Shown here piece after piece: positions 24,508-31,265 of a DNA stretch of 64,000 bases. Below the pieces are notes generated by a model. It was not told the origin of the DNA. It ran no database searches and was given only the letters and a program-made list of their open reading frames with translations. The number at the start of each line of letters is the position of its first letter. Positions within the stretch are counted from its first letter, which is position 1. This DNA comes from Geothrix sp. 21YS21S-2 (GTDB taxonomy: Bacteria > Acidobacteriota > Holophagae > Holophagales > Holophagaceae). A program made the position numbers and the translations under genes. Where the stretch lies: NCBI RefSeq assembly GCF_030846775.1, contig NZ_CP132910.1, positions 1,274,001 through 1,338,000 of the forward strand, read 5' to 3'.

Positions 24508-24989
24508 GCGTCTCCCCGCAGTTCCGCAGGGGTGAAGTGCGCCGCCAGGGAGAAGCGGACGCCGTCCCAGTGCAGGACGGCGCAGCTGGCCTTCTTGAAG
24601 TCGATGCTCTTGCGGGTGAGGTGCAGCACCAGGTCCGAGCACAGGGGCTGGTGGCTCACCAGGGCGATGATCTCGAAGGGGCGCGCCTGGCCCACGATCA
24701 GGTCCAGCCACTCCCTTACGGCGCCCGCCGAACCCGACGGCTCCAGCCCGTCCCAGCAGCCCACGGGGAAGCCCTCGGGGGTGGCCTCCTTGAGGCAGAC
24801 CATGGTCTCGGCGGCGCGGCGGAAGGGGCTCGAGATGCCCCGCGCCGGCGCGTAGCCGCGGCGCACGAGGCCCTTCATGGCGGACCGCGTCTTCTCCCAG
24901 CCCTCCGTCGTGAGGCCCCGGTCGGAGTCCCTGAGGCCGTGTCTGGGATCTTCGGCGATCCCATGACGAATGAGCAGGATTGTGATCAT
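24504..24989 (-). CDS. sixA: Histidine phosphatase, SixA-like
   Basis: A 161-residue protein starting MITILLIRHGIAEDP with the phosphohistidine RHG motif at 8-10. A second conserved block is SSPFRRAAETM (near 58-68), and the second catalytic His lies in ALVSHQPL. Length and the DSDRGLTTEGWEK segment fit SixA, which removes phosphate from His on phosphorelay proteins. The upstream in-frame ATG at 25022 would add eleven residues that are not family-like, so I start at 24989. The gene is divergent from the helicase gene and coupled to the hydrolase downstream. Confidence 0.82.
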   Translation of the reverse strand: MITILLIRHGIAEDPRHGLRDSDRGLTTEGWEKTRSAMKGLVRRGYAPARGISSPFRRAAETMVCLKEATPEGFPVGCWDGLEPSGSAGAVREWLDLIVGQARPFEIIALVSHQPLCSDLVLHLTRKSIDFKKASCAVLHWDGVRFSLAAHFTPAELRGDA

Positions 24990-25126
24990 GGCGGCATTAT
25001 CCCATGGTACGCCTCCCGACAATACTCCTGGCGTTCAAGGGGTTTTCGTGGGAGACTAGCTGTTTGGGCCAGGTCCGGCAGGCGCAGTTCAGCTCCGATG
25101 TATCCGGCGACGCCCCGGGAGACAAC

Positions 25127-26590
25127 TTGACCACCGAGACCTTCGCAGCCCTGGGCTGCTCCGAGCCTTTTCTGTCGGCGTTGAGCCGCAGGGGCTTCAC
25201 CACCCCAACCCTCGTCCAGCAGGAGACCTTCCAGCCCGGACTCGAGGGACGCGACCTGCTGGTGCAGAGCCGCACGGGATCGGGCAAGACGCTGGCCTTC
25301 GGCCTGCCCCTGCTCCACCGCCTCAAGGACGAGCGCAGGCCCCAGGCCATCGTCCTCTGCCCCACCCGCGAACTGGCCCAGCAGGTGGCCGAGGAGCTCC
25401 AGAGCGTCATGCCGCGCCTGGACGTCGCCCTCCTGGTCGGCGGCCTCAGCTACGTGCCCCAGCTCAAGGCCCTGAAGTACGGCGCCCAGGTCGTGGTGGG
25501 CACCCCCGGCCGCGTGCAGGACCACCTCACGCGCCAGACCCTCGATCTCTCCGGCATCTCCATGGTGGTGCTGGACGAGTGCGACGAGATGCTGAACATG
25601 GGCTTCCTGGAGGACGTGGAGAAGATCCTCTCCGGCGTGCCCGCGGACCCCCAGACCTTCCTCTTCTCGGCCACCCTGCCCGCCCCCATCGCGAGCCTGG
25701 CCAAGCGGTTCCTCAAGAATCCCTTCCGCATCAACCACGCCCAGGCCGAAGGCAACAGCCAGCACGCCGACATCGACCACACCCCCTGCATCATGGCCGA
25801 GCACCTGCAGACCAAGGCCCTGGTGAACTTCCTCCTGGCCGACGAACCCACCGCGGCGCTGATCTTCACCAAGATGAAGGTGCAGACCGAGGAAGTGGCC
25901 CAGTCCCTCCGGGACGCCGGCCTCATCGCCGACTGCCTCCACGGGGACCTGGGCCAGCAGGCCCGCAACCGCATCATGTCGAACTTCAAGGAAGGCAAGC
26001 TGCGCTACCTGGTGGCCACCGACGTGGCCGCCCGCGGCATCGACGTGGAAGGAATGCCCCTGGTGGTCCACATGGGCATTCCCACCCAGATGGAGAGCTA
26101 CATCCACCGCTCGGGACGCACGGGCCGGGCCGGCTCCAAGGGCGCGTCGCTGGCCCTGGTGAGCTTCAAGGAATCCCGCATCCTGCTCGCCTGGGCCCGC
26201 CGCGGCGGCCTCAAGCTGGACTGGCGCGGGGTGCCCACCCAGGCCGAGATCAAGGAGCTGCGCACGCGCCGGCTCGTGGACAAGCTCAAGGAGAAGGAGT
26301 CCCCCGCCCTGCTGGACGTGGCCCGGCGCATGCTCGAGGGCCGCGACCCGGCCTCCCTGGTGGCCGCGCTCCTCTCCATGGTGGAAGGCCCCGAGCACGA
26401 CGGCTTCGACATCCCCGACGCGCCCCAGAAGGACTACTCGTCCGAGAAGCGCCCCTTCAAGCCCCGGCCCGGCGAGAAGCCCGGCTGGACTCCCGGCCAG
26501 AAGCCCGCCTACGCCGCCAAGAAGCCCTACGTGAAGCCCGCGTGGAAGACCAGCAAGCCCGGCGACTTCCCCAAGAAGCGCCGCGACTAG
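25127..26590 (+). CDS. DEAD-box type RNA helicase (DECD variant)
   Basis: The protein has all superfamily 2 helicase motifs: a Q motif (GFTTPTLVQQ), Walker A SRTGSGKT, PTRELAQQ, TPGRV, the box II variant DECD in place of DEAD, SATLP, and in the second domain TDVAARGID and HRSGRTGRAG. The C-terminal 60 residues are rich in Lys, Pro, Gly and Arg and probably bind RNA. I start at TTG 25127 after GGGAGA, which gives LTTETFAALGCSEPFL as the N-terminus, the usual helicase start, and 487 residues; the first ATG is at 25004 but adds 41 residues with no family match. Likely roles are ribosome assembly or cold adaptation. Confidence 0.88.
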   Translation: MTTETFAALGCSEPFLSALSRRGFTTPTLVQQETFQPGLEGRDLLVQSRTGSGKTLAFGLPLLHRLKDERRPQAIVLCPTRELAQQVAEELQSVMPRLDVALLVGGLSYVPQLKALKYGAQVVVGTPGRVQDHLTRQTLDLSGISMVVLDECDEMLNMGFLEDVEKILSGVPADPQTFLFSATLPAPIASLAKRFLKNPFRINHAQAEGNSQHADIDHTPCIMAEHLQTKALVNFLLADEPTAALIFTKMKVQTEEVAQSLRDAGLIADCLHGDLGQQARNRIMSNFKEGKLRYLVATDVAARGIDVEGMPLVVHMGIPTQMESYIHRSGRTGRAGSKGASLALVSFKESRILLAWARRGGLKLDWRGVPTQAEIKELRTRRLVDKLKEKESPALLDVARRMLEGRDPASLVAALLSMVEGPEHDGFDIPDAPQKDYSSEKRPFKPRPGEKPGWTPGQKPAYAAKKPYVKPAWKTSKPGDFPKKRRD

Positions 26591-26615
26591 TAAGCTGGAG
26601 GCACGGAGGAACCGC

Positions 26616-27254
26616 GTGCCCGATCGACCAGCCCTTCTCTTCGACCTCGGCGGGGTCCTCATCGACTGGGATCCGAGGCACCTCTACCGGCAGGTCTACG
26701 GGAACGCGGAAACCGAGTTCTTCCTCAAGAACGTCTGCACCCCCCAGTGGAACCTCGCCCTGGACGGGGGCAGGCCCTTCGCCGAGGCCATCCGGGAAAA
26801 GCAGGCTTCCTGGCCCGAGTACCGGGAGGCCATCGGGTGGTGGTGGAGCCGCTGGGAGGAGATGCTCAACGGCACCGTCCCCGGCGCCGTTGAGCTCCTC
26901 ACGGAGCTGAAGGACCTCGGCCAGCCCCTCTACGCACTCACCAACTGGTCCGCGGAGACCTTCCCCATGGCCCGGAAGCACTACCCGTTCCTGGACTGGT
27001 TCCAGGAGATCGTCGTGTCCGGGCGGGAGGGGCTGGTCAAGCCCGACCCCGCCATCTTCAAGGTGGCCGCGGAGCGCTGCGGCATCCCCATCGCGGGCAC
27101 GGTCTTCATCGACGACTCCACGGCCAACGTGAACGCCGCCAAGGCGCTGGGCTTCGACGCCATCCGGTTCACCGGGGCGGAGGCGCTGCGGCGGGAGCTG
27201 GTGGCGCGGGGCTACCTGCCGAGGCGGATGGAGCCTGTTCCAGCATGGTCCTGA
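26616..27254 (+). CDS. HAD family hydrolase
   Basis: A 212-residue haloacid dehalogenase-like hydrolase. Motif I is LLFDLGGVLIDWD (the second Asp of the usual DxD is replaced, as in the dehalogenase/epoxide hydrolase branch), motif II is the Thr/Asn in YALTNWS, motif III is the Lys in GLVKPDPAIF, and motif IV is FIDDSTANV. The start is GTG 26616 after GGAGG. The last 86 bases overlap tail-to-tail with the Sel1-lipoprotein gene on the other strand; the HAD core ends before that overlap is complete. Substrate unknown. Confidence 0.88.
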   Translation: MPDRPALLFDLGGVLIDWDPRHLYRQVYGNAETEFFLKNVCTPQWNLALDGGRPFAEAIREKQASWPEYREAIGWWWSRWEEMLNGTVPGAVELLTELKDLGQPLYALTNWSAETFPMARKHYPFLDWFQEIVVSGREGLVKPDPAIFKVAAERCGIPIAGTVFIDDSTANVNAAKALGFDAIRFTGAEALRRELVARGYLPRRMEPVPAWS

Positions 27255-28266
27255 TCGCCGCGGCCTCGGGCAGGCCCGCCGCCGCGGCCCGGTCCAGCCA
27301 GAGGCCGGAGGCGGCCCGGTCCGCGGCCACGCCCAGGCCGTGGTGGAGGCGCACGCCGATGTTCAGCATCGCCGTGGGATCGCCCAGGTCCGCGGCCTTC
27401 CTGAACCAGCCGTAGGCCTCGGCTTCGGCCGCCTCGCCCATGCCGCTGAGGCGCCGGCCCACCGCGAGGATCTCCGGGATGCCGCCGGCCGCGGCCCTGC
27501 TTCGCAGGCCGGCCAGTTCCTCCTGGAAGGCCGCGGACCGGAATTCCCGCTCCACGGACGCGCGGAAGGCCTCTAGGCTGCCGGGCGCCGCGTGGGCGGA
27601 ACCTGGCCGCACCTCGATGATGCCCCCGGAGGCCAGGTCGATGGACAGGGCCTGGCCGCCCCGGGTCTGGGCCCAGAGCACGTCCCCGGCGAAGGCGGCC
27701 CACGCGGGCGGGGCCGGATCGCTCCAGGGGCGCCAGCCCCGCCGCGGGGGGAACCCAGCCTCGGCCAGGCTCCAGGCCAGCAGGCCCGGCGCCCAGCGGA
27801 GGTCCACCGACCGGGACCCCGAGGCGAGCGTCAGCCGCTCCTCCCAGGGGCTCCAGTCCGCGGGCGGAGCCGGTTTCGCCATGGGGCGCACGAGGCCCTG
27901 CCCGACTGCGCCCAGGGCCCAGTCGAAGCCCTGCACCTGCCCGCGGGCGAAGTCCCCGCCGCCGGCCACCGAAACCACCAGGAGGCCCGTGTCCGGGTCC
28001 AGGTCGGCCAGGGGCCGGGGGGTCTCCAGGCCCTCGGGGGCCGGCCCCAGCAGGCGCGGCGGGGGCGCGGGCCGGTCCAGCACGGGGCGGAAGGGCCGGA
28101 TTCCCGACTTCAGGGCCTCGTGCACCATGTCGGCGCCGTTGCGAAAGCCCGCCTCGAAGTCCCGGCCTCCGGAGACCGGAGGCAGGGCGGCGCGGACCTG
28201 CTCGGGCCAGGCCTTGGGCCGGGCGCAGGCGCACAGCAGGAGGAGGCAGGCCGCGATCGCGCGCAC
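27169..28266 (-). CDS. Sel1-repeat lipoprotein
   Basis: I start this gene at GTG 28266, five bases after the M56 gene stop. The 365-residue product begins VRAIAACLLLLCAC, a short lipoprotein signal, and ends with one or two Sel1 repeats (EAEAYGWFRKAADLGDPTAMLNIGVRL and the repeat after it). The middle is a Trp/Pro/Gly-rich region of unknown fold. Sel1 repeats are protein-interaction helices. Position after blaI and the M56-TonB gene suggests a structural or sensory partner of that operon. The last 86 bases overlap the convergent HAD gene; the tail there is Pro/Ala-rich. Confidence 0.7.
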   Translation of the reverse strand: MRAIAACLLLLCACARPKAWPEQVRAALPPVSGGRDFEAGFRNGADMVHEALKSGIRPFRPVLDRPAPPPRLLGPAPEGLETPRPLADLDPDTGLLVVSVAGGGDFARGQVQGFDWALGAVGQGLVRPMAKPAPPADWSPWEERLTLASGSRSVDLRWAPGLLAWSLAEAGFPPRRGWRPWSDPAPPAWAAFAGDVLWAQTRGGQALSIDLASGGIIEVRPGSAHAAPGSLEAFRASVEREFRSAAFQEELAGLRSRAAAGGIPEILAVGRRLSGMGEAAEAEAYGWFRKAADLGDPTAMLNIGVRLHHGLGVAADRAASGLWLDRAAAAGLPEAAAIRTMLEQAPSASAGSPAPPAPAAAPPPR

Positions 28267-28271
28267 GCGGC

Positions 28272-29522
28272 CTACCGCAGCCGGAACGGCATGGTGATCG
28301 TGAAGCGCGCCTTGACGGCCTTGCCGCCCCGCACCACGGGGGCGAACGTCCAGGAGCCGGCGTAGTCGATGGCGGTGGCGCGCAGCTCCTGGGGGCCGGA
28401 GACGGCCTCCACGGCCACGGGGACGCCCTGCTCGTCGACGGTCACGCGGACCTCCACCGTGCCCTGGATGCGGGCGATCTTGGCCAGGGGCGGGTAGGCG
28501 GGGGCGTCGGGCTGGTGCGCGACCTTCACCTGGCTGAAGTCCAGCTCGGCCACGGGCCGGGTGCGGGGCGCCTGGCACGCGAGGACGGCGGCCCCCGCGA
28601 GGACGGCGGCGCCCAGGAGGAGCGCGAGGCCGCGGAAGGAGGGGACGCTGGCGTCCCGGGGCGTGAAGAGGCGGGTGATGCGTGGCATGAGGTCTCCTTT
28701 GGCCGCGCCGAGGGCGAACGGCGGTTCGGATTCGAAGGGAAGGGTCCGCCGCAGGCGCTCCAGGGCCGAAAGCCCCTGGGCCAGCAGGAAGGGATCCCCG
28801 CAGACGGCGGCCGCGGCGTCGTCGCAGCAGTGCTCGCGGAGCTCCCGCACGTGGCCGGACAGCCACCATGCGGCGGGATGGAAGAACAGGAGCGCCTCCG
28901 CGGCGGACTGCAGGAGGTTGGCGAGGTAGTCCCCCCGGCCCACGTGGGCGAGCTCGTGGGCCAGGACGGCCTCCAGGGCCGCGGGGTCGAGGTTCAGGAA
29001 GGCCGCGGCCGGAACGAGGAGGACGGGGCGGCGCCACCCGATGACCAGGGGGGAGTCCGCCTTCTCCGTGACGCGCAGGTCCAGCGGACGCCGGACCCCC
29101 ATGCGGGAAGCGAGCCTCGCGGCCGCGGCCCGCCAGGCCTCGGGGGCCGGGACGGAGGGCCGGACGTAGGCCCGGTCCAGCCACCACAGGCCGCCCCCCA
29201 GGCGCAGCGTCATGAGCGACGCGCCCAGGATCCAGGCCAGGGCGAGCCACGGCGTCGCCGCCGGGACCCCCTGGCCTTCCTGCGCCAGCACCCGCACCGC
29301 CCCCTCCAGCGCCCGGGAAGGCTCCCCGGGAGCGGAGATGAGGAAGGTGGCCGCCGGCACCGCGACCATGGCGCCCAGCATCGCGCAGGCGAAGCCGTAC
29401 CGCGTCCGGGCGGACCTGCGGCGCAGCAGGAGGAGCCCGCCCCAGGCCGCGAGGCCCAGGAGCGAAACCTCCCAAAGCGCGTGGAACAGCACGAGCCCCA
29501 GGCGGGTCAGGAACGGGATCAT
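28272..29522 (-). CDS. BlaR1-like M56 metallopeptidase with C-terminal TonB domain
   Basis: A 416-residue membrane protein with N-terminal hydrophobic segments (about 5-35, 45-65, 88-108), the M56 zinc site HELAH at 189-193 followed by REHCCDDAA, another membrane segment near 305-325, and a C-terminal TonB-type domain (about 335-416: PPLAKIARIQGTVEVRVTVDEQG). Classical BlaR1 has a penicillin-binding sensor domain at this end; here TonB takes its place, so the stimulus is unlikely to be a beta-lactam by the same route. The start overlaps the blaI stop (ATGA). By analogy the peptidase would lead to inactivation of BlaI. Confidence 0.87.
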   Translation of the reverse strand: MIPFLTRLGLVLFHALWEVSLLGLAAWGGLLLLRRRSARTRYGFACAMLGAMVAVPAATFLISAPGEPSRALEGAVRVLAQEGQGVPAATPWLALAWILGASLMTLRLGGGLWWLDRAYVRPSVPAPEAWRAAAARLASRMGVRRPLDLRVTEKADSPLVIGWRRPVLLVPAAAFLNLDPAALEAVLAHELAHVGRGDYLANLLQSAAEALLFFHPAAWWLSGHVRELREHCCDDAAAAVCGDPFLLAQGLSALERLRRTLPFESEPPFALGAAKGDLMPRITRLFTPRDASVPSFRGLALLLGAAVLAGAAVLACQAPRTRPVAELDFSQVKVAHQPDAPAYPPLAKIARIQGTVEVRVTVDEQGVPVAVEAVSGPQELRATAIDYAGSWTFAPVVRGGKAVKARFTITMPFRLR

Positions 29523-29905
29523 CTCCGGTCCTCCTTGAGCCGGGCCAGGAGAGCCTGGATCTCGTCCAGCTCCCCGTCGGTGGCCCTGCGGCTGCCCAGG
29601 GCCCGCACCACGAGGGAGGCGGCGCTGCCCTGGAAGGCCTTCTGCAGAAGGTCGTCCAGGAGGCAGGCCTGGGTGGGCTCCTCGCCCTGGGCGGCCTGGT
29701 ACACGTGGGTGCGCGTCGTCTCGTCCCGCGTCACCAGGCCCTTTTCCACCATGATCTGCATGAGCTTGAGCACGGTGGTGTAGCCCATGTCCCGGCTCCT
29801 CGAAAGTTCGGAGTGCACGTCGCGAACCGTCGCGGAGCCGCGGTCCCAGAGCACCCGCAGGATGGCGAGCTCGCCATCGGATGGGCGGATCGGAGATCGG
29901 GTCAT
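29519..29905 (-). CDS. blaI: BlaI/MecI/CopY family transcriptional repressor
   Basis: A 128-residue repressor with the BlaI winged-helix pattern: SDGELAILRVLWDRGSATVRDV, then YTTVLKLMQIMVEKGLV, and a C-terminal dimerisation part that ends QALLARLKEDR. BlaI dimers bind palindromic operators and are removed by proteolysis after signalling from the M56 partner. The start ATG 29905 follows GGAG. A perfect palindromic operator lies 30 bases upstream, inside its own promoter, so the operon should be autorepressed. Confidence 0.9.
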   Translation of the reverse strand: MTRSPIRPSDGELAILRVLWDRGSATVRDVHSELSRSRDMGYTTVLKLMQIMVEKGLVTRDETTRTHVYQAAQGEEPTQACLLDDLLQKAFQGSAASLVVRALGSRRATDGELDEIQALLARLKEDRR

Positions 29906-29931
29906 GGGGGCTCCAGGGGGGGGATGACCCT

Positions 29932-29959
29932 AGAATACGAACCGGTTCGTATTTGTCAA
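29932..29959 (-). promoter_or_regulatory. blaI operon promoter with operator 1 in the spacer
   Basis: The minus strand reads TTGACA (29954-29959), a 16-base spacer and TATTCT (29932-29937). A perfect 20-base palindrome, core TACGAACCGGTTCGTA, spans 29934-29953, filling the spacer and touching the -10 box. A repressor bound there would block RNA polymerase directly. Confidence 0.82.
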
Positions 29960-29973
29960 CGAACCCATTCGTA
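29958..29973. promoter_or_regulatory. Second, imperfect BlaI-type operator
   Basis: AACGAACCCATTCGTA resembles operator 1 (TACGAACCGGTTCGTA) at 13 of 16 positions and lies just upstream, starting inside the -35 box. The two centres are about 22 bases apart, allowing side-by-side dimers on one face of the helix. Confidence 0.6.
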
Positions 29974-30002
29974 CTTTTACGTCGCCATGACAAATGCCCC
30001 GG

Positions 30003-31220
30003 TCAGGCCAGGAAATCCGTCCATTCGACCTGATAGGAGGTGCTCCGCCCTCCCCCCGACGCGGCCAGGCATCCCATGGCGGCGAGATCCGAAAGGTCCC
30101 TCGATGCCGTTATGAGGCTGCAGCGGTTGAGCGACGCGTACTTCCGCGTCGTCATCCCGCCCTGGAATCCGCCGGGTCCGGCTTCCAGCATGCGGTTGAG
30201 AGCCTTGCGCTGCCGTTCGTTGATGTCGTCCTCCCGGTGCCTTGCCCAGAACGCCCCTTTGGCCAGCGTGCGCCGCACGATCTGTTCGCACTGAAGGCAG
30301 GCTTCGGCCACCTGGTCGAGGAACCACTCCAGCCAGGGCGTGATCTCCATTCCGCTCCCGAAGGCCTGGGCACGCTCCAGCGCCGCGTAGTACTCCGGGC
30401 GGACCTGGAGGATCCGGTTCGACATGCGGGCCAGGGGAACGCCTGCGCGGTCCTGGGCGAGCGCCAGATCGGTCAGGGCCCTTCCTATGCGTCCATTGCC
30501 GTCATCGAAGGGGTGGATCGTCACGAACCAGAGATGTGTCAGCCCTGCCCGGACCAGACCGTCCAATCCGGCCTTCACCGATCCTTCGTTGAACCAGTCC
30601 AGGAAACGCTCCAGTTCAGGTTCCAGCACCTCCCTGGGCACCGCCATCAGGTGGACGATCGTCTCCTCCTCGGAAACCGGGGTCTCGACGCTGATCCGTC
30701 CGGGGCGCAGGATCCCGACGGCGATGTCAGGCCTGCTTTCCGGGAACAGGGCCCGGTGCCAACGGCACAGGCGCTCCAGGGACAACGGCGCCGCATGGTT
30801 CTGAAGGGCGTCCCAGAGCACGGCCGCGATGCCCTCCGCGTTCCGGTCGATGGGGGCGCCCGGGTCCACCGGCAACTCCAGATGGCGGGCCACGGAGGTG
30901 GCCATGGAGGCCGGATTGATCCGTTCGCCCTCGATGGCGCTGCTGCTGACACCTTCAAGTGCCAGGATCTCCGAAAGAACCTCACGCGAGGACTGCGGGG
31001 CCAGCACCTTCCCTGCCATCTGGAGCCGGCCCAGCGCTTGGCGCGCCTTTCCCAGGGGTTCCACCAGCCGGTCCCACTTCCAGGTGAACGCGGGCCAATC
31101 CGGGTGCTGCCAGATCCATCGGTCCTGGATCCGGTCGACGGGAGGGACCAGACCCCTGGCCAGGCGGAGGGGCTTGGCGGAGGAAAGGGCTGGTTTGGGG
31201 CGGCTCACGGCTAATCGCAT
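30003..31220 (-). CDS. Fic family protein (putative AMP-transferase)
   Basis: A 405-residue Fic protein. The catalytic motif HPFDDGNGRIGR (236-247) is intact, so it can be expected to transfer AMP or another nucleotide part to a hydroxyl side chain. An inhibitory helix motif S-x3-E-G lies at 93-98, N-terminal to the Fic core (class II arrangement), so the enzyme is probably self-inhibited. The N-terminal 80 residues match the DUF4172 type and the C-terminus (MTTRKYASLNRCSLITASRDLSDL) is a winged-helix DNA-binding domain. No separate antitoxin gene is seen. It lies between PBP1A and blaI on the same strand. Confidence 0.9.
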   Translation of the reverse strand: MRLAVSRPKPALSSAKPLRLARGLVPPVDRIQDRWIWQHPDWPAFTWKWDRLVEPLGKARQALGRLQMAGKVLAPQSSREVLSEILALEGVSSSAIEGERINPASMATSVARHLELPVDPGAPIDRNAEGIAAVLWDALQNHAAPLSLERLCRWHRALFPESRPDIAVGILRPGRISVETPVSEEETIVHLMAVPREVLEPELERFLDWFNEGSVKAGLDGLVRAGLTHLWFVTIHPFDDGNGRIGRALTDLALAQDRAGVPLARMSNRILQVRPEYYAALERAQAFGSGMEITPWLEWFLDQVAEACLQCEQIVRRTLAKGAFWARHREDDINERQRKALNRMLEAGPGGFQGGMTTRKYASLNRCSLITASRDLSDLAAMGCLAASGGGRSTSYQVEWTDFLA

Positions 31221-31234
31221 CCTGTGGAGATGCG

Positions 31235-31263
31235 AATATACGATCTATTCACATCATGCGCAA
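31235..31263 (-). promoter_or_regulatory. Candidate sigma-70 promoter of the fic gene
   Basis: On the minus strand TTGCGC (31258-31263), a 17-base spacer and TATATT (31235-31240), directly behind the PBP1A stop. The leader would be under ten bases. Short arms GAATA and TATTC (31234-31238, 31246-31250) flank the -10 box and may be a weak operator for the protein's own winged helix. Confidence 0.55.
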
Positions 31264-31265
31264 GC

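Noticed and set aside
27212-28234. Alternative minus-strand frame of 340 residues inside the Sel1 gene
   Set aside because: It lacks the Sel1 repeats and the lipoprotein signal found in the chosen frame, and is Arg/Pro/Gly-rich shadow sequence.
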